From: Listeria cossartiae subsp. cayugensis
GTDB lineage: Bacteria; Bacillota; Bacilli; Lactobacillales; Listeriaceae
Direction of reading: 5' to 3'
Length of the DNA stretch: 64,000 bases
Assembly: GCF_014229095.1 (NCBI RefSeq)
Contig: NZ_JAARZC010000001.1
Coordinates: 868,001-932,000 of the forward strand
In this document: piece after piece, positions 46,233 to 53,144 of the stretch
How positions within the stretch are numbered: position 1 is the stretch's first letter
Layout of the letters: every line of letters starts with the position of its first letter
Program-made: the position numbers and the translations under genes
The notes under the pieces: generated by a model
What the model was told of the DNA's origin: nothing
Databases searched by the model: none
Seen by the model: only the letters and a program-made list of their open reading frames with translations

Positions 46233-46757
46233 ATGAAATTATTAGTAGTTAGCGACAGCCACTCAGAACGTGACTGTTTAATACATCTTAAAGAAAAATA
46301 CGAAAATACAGTCGATGCGATGATTCATTGTGGGGATTCTGAATTAGAAGCTGACGATCCTGCGATTCAGGGATTTCATACTGTTCGAGGTAACTGTGAT
46401 TTTGGTGGCGGCTTTCCAAATGATTGGGTAGGAGAAGTAGACGGCTACCGCATTTTAACCACACACGGCCATCTTTATAACATCAAGATGACACTCATGA
46501 ATTTACGATATCGTGCACGTGAACTAAACGCAGATTTCGCCTTCTTCGGTCATTCCCATGAACTAGGCGCAGAGATGCTGGACGACACCATCATTTTAAA
46601 TCCAGGAAGCATCTCCTTACCAAGAGGCCGCATCCGCATTAAAACTTATGCGCTCATCGATTCCACACCAGAAGGCATCCAAGTACGCTTCATGGATCGG
46701 GACGACAACGAACTAACAGACCTAACCCAAACATTCCCGTTAATCAAGCACAACTAG
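46233..46757 (+). CDS. YfcE/MJ0936-family metallophosphoesterase
   Basis: A 174-residue calcineurin-like phosphodiesterase. The metal-binding motifs are in order: VSDSHSERD (Asp8, His10), IHCGDSELE (Asp), VRGNCDF (Asn), TTHGHLY and FGHSHELGAE. The group includes B. subtilis YsnB and archaeal MJ0936, whose physiological substrate is unsettled. GGGGGAGG precedes the ATG. It is the last gene of the racE group and directly precedes the tRNA-Arg. Confidence 0.9.
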   Translation: MKLLVVSDSHSERDCLIHLKEKYENTVDAMIHCGDSELEADDPAIQGFHTVRGNCDFGGGFPNDWVGEVDGYRILTTHGHLYNIKMTLMNLRYRARELNADFAFFGHSHELGAEMLDDTIILNPGSISLPRGRIRIKTYALIDSTPEGIQVRFMDRDDNELTDLTQTFPLIKHN

Positions 46758-46806
46758 GTCAAAAGGCACCCGAAAAAGAAAAAATGCAATAACTTAAAGA
46801 AAACCA

Positions 46807-46835
46807 TTGACAAACAAGCGATTTAAACATAAAAT
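46807..46835 (+). promoter_or_regulatory. Strong sigma-A promoter of tRNA-Arg
   Basis: Perfect TTGACA (46807-46812), 17-nt spacer, TAAAAT (46830-46835). Transcription would begin about 26 nt before the mature tRNA. Confidence 0.85.
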
Positions 46836-46867
46836 GGTATTTGGCTGTTGAAAAGACAGTGCCATTT

Positions 46868-46941
<74 letters not shown>

Positions 46942-46960
46942 TTAAAATAAGTAAATCAAA

Positions 46961-47030
46961 TAAATCTCTGAAACGTTGGAAACCCTTGATATTAAAGGGT
47001 GGATGAATGTTTTGGAGATTTTTTTGTTTG
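46961..47030 (+). terminator. Nested-hairpin terminator behind tRNA-Arg
   Basis: AAATCTC..GAAAC pairs with GTTTTGGAGATTT, enclosing an inner AACCCTT/AAAGGGT hairpin, and a T7 run follows near 47020. The outer stem has mismatches. Confidence 0.65.
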
Positions 47031-47135
47031 ATGATTTTCCCTTATTTTTGGGAAGGGAATTAGAGATTCTATCTTCATTCAAGTTTCAAGTTTTTACTAA
47101 CATATGTATAATTTCATAGTTGTACTAAAATTAGC

Positions 47136-47266
47136 ATGACATACATGTGCAGAAACATATTATAATACGCCGATATTTATTGTGATAGTAATCGAATATA
47201 ACAAAAATTAGGCTACAAATCACCGATAGAATATCGGCAATCCATACCCTAATCAATTGCTTTTTT
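47136..47266 (+). ncRNA. Candidate small RNA downstream of tRNA-Arg
   Basis: ATGACA (47136-47141) and perfect TATAAT (47161-47166), with a rather long 19-nt spacer, suggest a promoter. The expected transcript from about 47173 contains CCGATA-GAA-TATCGG (47223-47237) inside outer arms TTAGG (47208-47212) and CCTAA (47248-47252), then GCAAT..ATTGC followed by TTTTTT (47261-47266) as an end signal. No coding frame or ribosome binding site fits. The remaining sequence between the tRNA terminator and the ankyrin gene holds nothing else I recognise. Confidence 0.4.
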
Positions 47267-47328
47267 ATTACTGTCTCGTTTTAAGGGTTCAGTTCCCATA
47301 TAGATATTAACTTTTTTCATTTAGCTTT

Positions 47329-47769
47329 CTATTCATCAGACAATATGTCTTCAGGAGATATGTGGTACTTATTTTGCTTTGTTACATCAGCCCCGTGTTC
47401 CAATAAAACAGCTATGGATTTAGCTTCTTTAGGTAACTCCATTGCCGCACGCCATAATGCTGTATTCCCATTATTGTCTTCTGCATCAACAATCGCCCCC
47501 TTTGAAATCAAGTACTCAACTATTTCAGTATAGTCATGTATTGCAGCTAGATGCAATGCAGTCATTCCGTTTTTATCCTGTAAATTCAAATTACTACCTT
47601 TTTCAATTAAATATTCAATAATACTCATTTTTCTTTCTACGACTGCTGACATTAACAAAGAACGATTGTCCCTGTCCACACTATCTATGCCATATTTAGT
47701 TAGAAAATCGTCAATCTTAGAAAAATTATTGCTTAGTAACACTGGATATAACTCATTTTCATTAAACAT
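47329..47769 (-). CDS. Ankyrin-repeat protein
   Basis: A 146-residue cytosolic protein with about three to four ankyrin repeats from residue 35 on (NRSLLMSAVVERKMSIIEYLIEKGSNLN, then NGMTALHLAAIHDYTEIVEYLISKGAIVD, then NGNTALWRAAMELPKEAKSIAVLLEHGADV). AGAGGTG lies 6 nt before ATG 47769; a GTG at 47778 forms part of that site. Small ankyrin proteins are frequent immunity or decoy genes behind polymorphic toxins, but no toxin gene is adjacent here, so the role is open. It has no paralogue in the window. Confidence 0.8.
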   Translation of the reverse strand: MFNENELYPVLLSNNFSKIDDFLTKYGIDSVDRDNRSLLMSAVVERKMSIIEYLIEKGSNLNLQDKNGMTALHLAAIHDYTEIVEYLISKGAIVDAEDNNGNTALWRAAMELPKEAKSIAVLLEHGADVTKQNKYHISPEDILSDE

Positions 47770-48213
47770 ATGTTGCACCTCTTTGGATTATTTTTTTCTC
47801 TGTTGTTGGTTCCCTTGTATGAGTTTTCATAATCAATTTATACATATCAAATCTCTCGAATATTACTCATTATCTTATACTATACCAATTATTTTGCAAT
47901 TTTAGTAGGCTTTCTATTTTTTCAATAAATGTATAGATGTCTTGATTCTTTTTTCCATTAACATAGCAAAATGAAACTCATAAAAAAAGCATACTTAATA
48001 GTATGCTTTTTTTATTTTTATGACCCAAAAGAAAATTCTAATTGTAGTAGTTATGCAAGCTATAAAAAATTTGCATTCGTTCTTTGACAACTAAATAAGA
48101 GCACGCTCCAATACGATTCAATTTTTAATGAGCAAGAAAAAACACAACCACTTCTGCTACGGGTGAAATTAACAGAAGTAAATTGACTAAAAACAAAAGG
48201 GAGAAACAGACAA
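47770..48213 (+). other. Non-coding region with perfect terminator hairpin and leader of the thioester adhesin gene
   Basis: AAAAAAAGCATAC / GTATGCTTTTTTT (47982-48013) is a perfect bidirectional terminator, although no gene ends next to it, which suggests that something was lost. A TTGACA (48084-48089) may be the -35 of the adhesin promoter, but the -10 is not clear. ACTTCTG (48150-48156) and CAGAAGT (48173-48179) form a hairpin in the presumed 5' leader, about 20 nt before the AAAGGGAG ribosome binding site. Confidence 0.5.
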
Positions 48214-50361
48214 ATGAACAGTCAAAAAAGGAAGGAAAAGAAAGTAAAAATAATCGCAACGGCGCTAGTAGTTATGATACTAGCAAATCTATTTCAACCG
48301 TTCAATGGGATAGCGGCTGCACTTCGACTCGATGAAACAGGTTATTTTTACACAGGAATTAGCTTTACAAATGGGCAGAAATTAGAAAACAAAGATATTT
48401 GGAACATGAAGATGGATGGTAAAGAGGTCTTTTGTATCGATTCTGCCGCGCCCGCAAATACAGAGGATGGCTATAGTGCGGAAACATATATGGGTAGTAA
48501 AAAAGACTTGTTATCTAAAGTTGCTTACTATGGTTTTACTCAATCAGAACAAAGTTATAAAGATTTTGCGACCACCCAATTACTTATTTGGGAAGTGCTT
48601 GGTGAACAATTAGAGTGGACATCATTGCCTAACTATTGGACGGATAGAGATACAATTTTAGCGCAGGTAAGGAAGCACGACACACAGCCATCGTGGGACG
48701 CGCAGACAATTACATTGATTGAAGGCCAAGAGTTTGTGCAGGGCGATACGAGTAATGTAACAGACGTGCTCAATATCACAAATAATGCGACGGGAATCCA
48801 GGTTACGAAAACCGGGAACACACTCAAATTAAAAGCAGATAAGAATTCTAAGTCAGGAGAAATTATGTTTTCTAAAGTGCCAGATTCTGCTTTAGGAACA
48901 TCGATTGTTTATAACAAAGCAGATCGCCAAAGTCTGGTAGATTTCCATTTACAAGATACTGGAAAAGCAAAACTAAAAGTAAACGTGAAAAAACTTGGCG
49001 GCGTGCGAGTAAAAAAAATAGATCCAAAAACAAATCAACCGTTACCAAATACCACCATTAAATTTGAATACGGCGGCACATCCAAAACAGTCGTAACAAA
49101 TGCAACGGGTATTGCTGAACTTGTTGGAATTCCAGAGGGAACGCAGGTAAAAGTTACCGAAATAGCGGCTCCAGCAGGCTACCATAATAGTGGAGAAGTT
49201 AAAACAACAACTATTAAACCAAGTGAAACAATAGAACTTATTTTTAATAATAATAAGCAAATGGGAACTGTTAAATTAACGAAAACCGGTCAAGAATTTG
49301 GCGCGAACATGCCAAACGACAACTACACTTTAAAAGATGCTGTATACGGGATTTATAACAGCAGTGATGCACGAGTAGGAGAATTAACTACAGATGAAAA
49401 CGGCTACGCAGAATCTGGTTCGCTCTCGTTAGGACAATATTATCTACTAGAAGAAAAAGCCCCTTCTGGCTATCTTCTAAGTGATGAAAAGTTATCTTTT
49501 GAAATTAAATATGCAGGACAAAATGTTGCAATCACAAACACACAAGTACAAGCGGTAGATGTGGAGCAAAAAGGTTCTGCTAAATTAATTAAAGAAGATG
49601 CTGAAACAGGCGAAATAGCCCAAGGAAATGCCGTTTTAGATGGAGCTGTTTATGAATTATATCGTTCCTCAGATGATATGTTAATGGATACAGTCACTAT
49701 TGAAGAGGGGCAAGCGCAAACAGATAATTTATTATTAGACAGCTATTATTGGCTAGAAAAGGAAGCGCCGACTGGTTACTTGTTGGATAGTGAGAAGTAT
49801 CCTTTTGATTTGACCTATAACCAAGAAGCAGAAGTGGCTGATGTTACGGTTACAGTCCAAGAGCAAGTCATCAAAGAAAAAATCAAAGTAATTAAATGCG
49901 ACGAGCAAACAAAAGAACCTATCAAGAATAATGCTGCTACTTTTAAATTAAAAGATTTACAGACAGGTGAATTTATAGAACAAGATGGCAAATCAGAATT
50001 TATGACCGACCAGTCTGGAGAATTTGAGACAGCAGATTTACCATACGGCGAGTATGAATTGACGGAGGTTATTGCTCCAAAAAATTATCAACTGACAAAT
50101 GAACCAACTAAAATAACTATTGACGGAACGCATGATGGCATCGTTGAAGTAAAAATCATGAATACCGAAATACCTAAACCGCTACCGAAGAAATCAATAC
50201 GTGATAAAATAGATCCCGAAATAAAAATGGCAGAAACTAGACTATTACCAATGCTTGGAGATAATGGCGGTATTGCTTTAGTATTTATTGGACTAGGACT
50301 TGTAGTAACTGGACTAGCAATATATTGGAGTAAAAGAAATAACGACAAACGTAAAAAATAA
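48214..50361 (+). CDS. Surface adhesin with thioester domain and Cna_B repeats, atypical LPMLG anchor
   Basis: A 715-residue cell-surface protein. The signal peptide (residues about 10-35) precedes a thioester (TQXA-type) domain in which Cys74 (VFCIDS) and Gln122 (TTQLLIW) are the likely cross-linked pair, as in adhesins that bind host proteins covalently. Four Cna_B/SpaA-like domains follow, starting near residues 265, 350, 450 and 555. Each has a Lys-containing first strand (VRVKKID, VKLTKTG, AKLIKED, IKVIKCD) and a Glu near the end (VTEIAAPAGY, LEEKAPSGY, LEKEAPTGY, LTEVIAPKNY), typical of internal isopeptide bonds. The C-terminus has LPMLG (678-682), a hydrophobic helix and a basic tail. 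No sortase gene lies nearby. Confidence 0.88.
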   Translation: MNSQKRKEKKVKIIATALVVMILANLFQPFNGIAAALRLDETGYFYTGISFTNGQKLENKDIWNMKMDGKEVFCIDSAAPANTEDGYSAETYMGSKKDLLSKVAYYGFTQSEQSYKDFATTQLLIWEVLGEQLEWTSLPNYWTDRDTILAQVRKHDTQPSWDAQTITLIEGQEFVQGDTSNVTDVLNITNNATGIQVTKTGNTLKLKADKNSKSGEIMFSKVPDSALGTSIVYNKADRQSLVDFHLQDTGKAKLKVNVKKLGGVRVKKIDPKTNQPLPNTTIKFEYGGTSKTVVTNATGIAELVGIPEGTQVKVTEIAAPAGYHNSGEVKTTTIKPSETIELIFNNNKQMGTVKLTKTGQEFGANMPNDNYTLKDAVYGIYNSSDARVGELTTDENGYAESGSLSLGQYYLLEEKAPSGYLLSDEKLSFEIKYAGQNVAITNTQVQAVDVEQKGSAKLIKEDAETGEIAQGNAVLDGAVYELYRSSDDMLMDTVTIEEGQAQTDNLLLDSYYWLEKEAPTGYLLDSEKYPFDLTYNQEAEVADVTVTVQEQVIKEKIKVIKCDEQTKEPIKNNAATFKLKDLQTGEFIEQDGKSEFMTDQSGEFETADLPYGEYELTEVIAPKNYQLTNEPTKITIDGTHDGIVEVKIMNTEIPKPLPKKSIRDKIDPEIKMAETRLLPMLGDNGGIALVFIGLGLVVTGLAIYWSKRNNDKRKK

Positions 50362-50397
50362 AATGAGTAGCATGGAAAACAAACGATATGTTTAATA

Positions 50398-50435
50398 AGA
50401 AAAGAAGCCTGAGTTATTAGGCTTCTTTCTTTTTT
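50398..50435 (+). terminator. Terminator after the thioester adhesin
   Basis: AGAAAAGAAGCCT (50398-50410) and AGGCTTCTTTCTTTTTT (50419-50435) form a stem with an 8-nt loop and a T run. Confidence 0.88.
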
Positions 50436-50737
50436 GGCAAAAATTATATGGTATATGTACTCATTTCCAATAGTTGCCGCTAAATAGTTTCAGTGTGATT
50501 ACAAAAATAAATTTATTTTTAGCAATAAAACAAAAAAATATTTTATAATTTTCATAGAGAGGAGTTTATCAAAAAAGCATAGATTGTAATCGGGGAAGCT
50601 AAAATGCAGAATTGTACTTTTTTTAAATATTTTTTCAAGATTAGTGTCCCAAAAATAGAATTTAGTTGTAATAGTGATGTAGGGGAAGGATACCCTTACA
50701 ATTTTTACACGGGGCGATAGAAACAGGAGGTGAGTAG
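50436..50737 (+). other. AT-rich leader region before the sigma-like gene
   Basis: No reading frame with a ribosome binding site is seen. A TATAAT-like hexamer lies in TATTTTATAATTTT around 50525-50538, followed by GAGAGGAG that leads into a frame of only a few codons. AAGGATACCCTT near 50686 can form a small hairpin. A promoter for the sigma/HTH pair must lie here, but I cannot fix it. Confidence 0.35.
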
Positions 50738-51157
50738 ATGCATCTACAAGCACATAAAAAACATAAACAGCATGCCTTTGATAGCTATTGTAAAAAAATA
50801 TTGAGGAATGAGACGAGAAATATCTACAAAGAGATTGAACGGTTAAAAAAATATGAAGTATCAATGGAGAGTTTGTCAGAAAAAGAATTAGGTAAACAAG
50901 TTATTTATGAAAGTAATATGACTAGGGAATTTTTGTTCTTCGTCGAAAATGTAGGAATGGTAATAGTAACGGGAGAAATAATCGCAGAAGCTATTAAATT
51001 ATTACCAAAAGAAAAGCAAGCGATCATATTACTTTCCTATATTCTCGGTATGTCTGACAGGAGAATCGCGGAAGAGTTGAACCTAGTCAGACGTACTGTA
51101 TCACGCAGGAGGAACAGTACACTAGCGGAATTAAAAAAGATAATGGAGGAAGACTAG
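50738..51157 (+). CDS. Sigma-70-like regulator resembling Tn916 Orf7
   Basis: A 139-residue protein. The N-terminus has FDSYCKKILRNETRNIYKEIERLKKYE, as in the conjugative-transposon sigma-like proteins, and the C-terminal half is a sigma region 4 HTH: EAIKLLPKEKQAIILLSYILGMSDRRIAEELNLVRRTVSRRRNSTLAELKKIMEE. Size and motif order match Tn916 Orf7, which together with Orf8 controls excision and transfer genes. ACAGGAGGTG precedes the ATG. The next gene follows 2 bases later. No integrase, excisionase or transfer gene is present in the window, so the pair is an orphan. Confidence 0.82.
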   Translation: MHLQAHKKHKQHAFDSYCKKILRNETRNIYKEIERLKKYEVSMESLSEKELGKQVIYESNMTREFLFFVENVGMVIVTGEIIAEAIKLLPKEKQAIILLSYILGMSDRRIAEELNLVRRTVSRRRNSTLAELKKIMEED

Positions 51158-51159
51158 AA

Positions 51160-51402
51160 ATGAATGAAACAACGCAGAGAAAAAATAGACTAGTACCTTA
51201 CGAAACAATAGTTGCTGCATCAGAGGGAGATATAGAAGCAGTTGGAGCAGTTTTAGATCACTATGCGGGTTATATTACAACGTTATCTACAAGAGTATTA
51301 TTTGATGAATATGGAAATCCACACGTTTGCGTAGATGAAGACTTACGGCGTAGAATCGAAGCGAAATTAGTTTCAAAATTGCTGCTGTTTAATGCTTCGT
51401 GA
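51160..51402 (+). CDS. Small HTH protein resembling Tn916 Orf8
   Basis: An 80-residue protein with VPYETIVAASEGDIEAVGAVLDHYAGYITTLSTR and VDEDLRRRIEAKLVSKLLLF, the pattern of the HTH_16 family typified by Tn916 Orf8, which is always found directly behind an Orf7-like sigma factor. GGAGG inside the end of the upstream gene serves as ribosome binding site, so the two are translationally linked. With no transposon around, its targets could be local genes; this is inference. Confidence 0.8.
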   Translation: MNETTQRKNRLVPYETIVAASEGDIEAVGAVLDHYAGYITTLSTRVLFDEYGNPHVCVDEDLRRRIEAKLVSKLLLFNAS

Positions 51403-51458
51403 TACCATTCTATTATATATTAATAATGAGGACAAGAATATTTTAGAGAAAATAAAAG

Positions 51459-51499
51459 AACTACTAGCGGGAACGAGATATAAATGCTAGTAGTTTTTT
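51459..51499 (+). terminator. Terminator after the sigma/HTH pair
   Basis: AACTACTAGC (51459-51468) and GCTAGTAGTTTTTT (51486-51499) form a perfect 9-bp stem with a T run. The sequence from here to 51635 shows no gene. Confidence 0.85.
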
Positions 51500-51635
51500 A
51501 CGTGGATTTTGATAGTAGAAAAAGCAACGTCCAGTTAATTTTAAAATTCTTCCAGAGGAGTGAATCAGCCCAGAGTTAGCTTAACTTGATTGGTGAGAGT
51601 TAGCAGATATAAAATATATTTAGGTATTAAAAACC

Positions 51636-51665
51636 TTTACAAAGAATAAATGCCATTTGTATACT
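51636..51665 (+). promoter_or_regulatory. Promoter of the 122-residue orphan gene
   Basis: TTTACA (51636-51641), 18-nt spacer, TATACT (51660-51665). Confidence 0.65.
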
Positions 51666-51723
51666 AACGATACAATACCAAGTTTGTGAAAATATTATTA
51701 GGTTTACCAAAGGATGAACGTAA

Positions 51724-52092
51724 ATGCAAAGAAAAATAGCAGAAACTAATCAGTTAGTTCAAAACGGTCGCCTATGGTTTGACTTTGATATTTCATCATT
51801 TAATGGTCATGAACTCGAAATTATTGGCGGGATTGACCTTAGTTATTTTTATGAAATAGAAATTAAATTTAGCAATGTTTGTTTTTTGTCAGGATATACT
51901 TCCTTACATATAGACACTTCAGAAGATTTTCTTTTTGTGCACGAAGATAGTTACGAAAGTTCGCGGATGAATCTTCCTAAATTCAGAGATGATTCATTTC
52001 TATTTGAATTTAAAACAGATGATTTAGACGGCTTACCTTTTTTAGTTATGGCCGAGAACATCGAATATAAATATGAGCGAGTAAATCTATAA
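51724..52092 (+). CDS. Uncharacterised acidic protein, possible orphan immunity protein
   Basis: A 122-residue acidic protein without signal peptide or membrane helix, rich in aromatic residues and predicted mainly beta (NGRLWFDFDISSFNGHELEIIGGIDLSYFYEIEIKFSNVCFL). Size, acidity and location among immunity-like genes suggest an immunity protein of a polymorphic toxin system, but I do not recognise the family. It has its own promoter; GGATGAACGTAA before the ATG is a weak ribosome binding site. The gene is AT-rich, like the rest of this accessory stretch. Confidence 0.6.
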   Translation: MQRKIAETNQLVQNGRLWFDFDISSFNGHELEIIGGIDLSYFYEIEIKFSNVCFLSGYTSLHIDTSEDFLFVHEDSYESSRMNLPKFRDDSFLFEFKTDDLDGLPFLVMAENIEYKYERVNL

Positions 52093-52114
52093 AATTTATT
52101 GGAGGAAACCTTAA

Positions 52115-52315
52115 ACGTTTGAAAGTTGTATTTTTGATGACACAAAGTTTTCTAGAACAAATATATCCGGCAGTACATTTGTGAACACGAGACCTTCAGA
52201 TGCTCAAATCGCCAAGTGTTCTTCTTATGATGACTATTTTTGCTTGATAGGTGATAATATTGAAAGTGGTTTGTTGAACTTATTTAACAATCATAATTTT
52301 ATTAGTTTGAATTAG
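52115..52315 (+). pseudogene. Remnant of a small pentapeptide-like gene lacking a standard start
   Basis: A good ribosome binding site, GGAGG (52101-52105), is followed 9 nt later by ACG (52115) where an ATG would be expected. The frame then stays open for 66 codons to TAG 52313-52315. The product would begin FESCIFDDTKFSRTNISGSTFVN, with the five-residue periodicity of pentapeptide-repeat proteins. A single T-to-C change would explain the loss of ATG. It could also be the 3' fragment of a larger lost gene, or use ACG poorly. Confidence 0.45.
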
Positions 52316-52421
52316 TAACAATTATATCCTAAGAAGAATTGTTATTTTATAGTAACTGATTTAATTGTAAACCATTGTAAGAAAAGCACCACGATAAGTC
52401 TAAATAAAAGGAGCAAGTTTT

Positions 52422-52784
52422 ATGGAAAAATACGTATCAATAGTAAAAATCGAAGATAATCTATCAGTTTGCCTTAACATTAGCACGGAGAAGTTGATTG
52501 CAATTGGCGAGAAAATGAATGAAATGAACGAAGATGCTTATATGCATGGTTATAATTGGGAAGCATTTTTGAACTATTATTTAGCTAAGCATGCACCAGA
52601 TGTTTTAGAAGGAATGGGCTCTGATCCGGAAGCGGGGATGTATGTGGCATATTACACGCTATCGCCTGAAACAGAAGCTCGAGCAGAAAAACTTGTCCAA
52701 ATAATTACGAATCTCATTGAAAACGAAGAACAACTTTATCAAATAGTTAAAAATGAAGGCAATCAGATTGATTGGGATAATTAA
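52422..52784 (+). CDS. Imm51-like immunity protein
   Basis: A 120-residue acidic cytosolic protein. MNEDAYMHGYNWEAFLNYYLAKHAPDVLEGMGSDPEAGMYVAYY matches the conserved core of the Imm51 family as I remember it (GYNWEAxxNYYL and DPEAGMYVAY). AAGGAGC precedes the ATG. In polymorphic toxin systems such genes sit behind a toxin; here no toxin gene is adjacent, so it would be an orphan that could protect against neighbours' toxins. It is followed by its own terminator. Confidence 0.75.
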   Translation: MEKYVSIVKIEDNLSVCLNISTEKLIAIGEKMNEMNEDAYMHGYNWEAFLNYYLAKHAPDVLEGMGSDPEAGMYVAYYTLSPETEARAEKLVQIITNLIENEEQLYQIVKNEGNQIDWDN

Positions 52785-52811
52785 TCGGAAACGTTAATAT
52801 GCAATATGGAG

Positions 52812-52853
52812 AACGCTATAACCGTTTCAATTACAATGGTTATAGCGTTTTTT
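52812..52853 (+). terminator. Terminator after the Imm51-like gene
   Basis: AACGCTATAACC (52812-52823) and GGTTATAGCGTTTTTT (52838-52853) form a perfect 12-bp stem with a T run. Confidence 0.92.
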
Positions 52854-53005
52854 ATGTGGAATAATGTCGTATAGGATTTTCAGTTGTCTGTGAGATAGTG
52901 ATTTCCCAAAAAACCAATAAGTCTAAAAATATAACCAATTCCGAAATAAATGTGAATAATGTGTGAACGAGAATGCCTGGAAAGGGAAAAACTTCCCATA
53001 CTGTG

Positions 53006-53144
53006 TTCAAATGGGGGACTTTGTGTTGCTATAATTAATACTTATTAAGGCAAAATGATACTATACATCAAATAGTGAATACAGCTCATTCTTTAAGATA
53101 ATCACTATTACAATAAAATACCCCAACAACTAAGGAGAATAATC
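53006..53144 (+). promoter_or_regulatory. Promoter and structured leader of the first LRR surface protein gene
   Basis: TTCAAA (53006-53011), 18-nt spacer, GTTGCTATAAT with TATAAT at 53030-53035. The leader carries ATAGTGA and TCACTAT arms (about 53075 and 53102) that can form a hairpin before the AAGGAG ribosome binding site. The same promoter and leader layout precedes the second LRR gene. The stretch 52860-53005 shows no gene. Confidence 0.65.
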
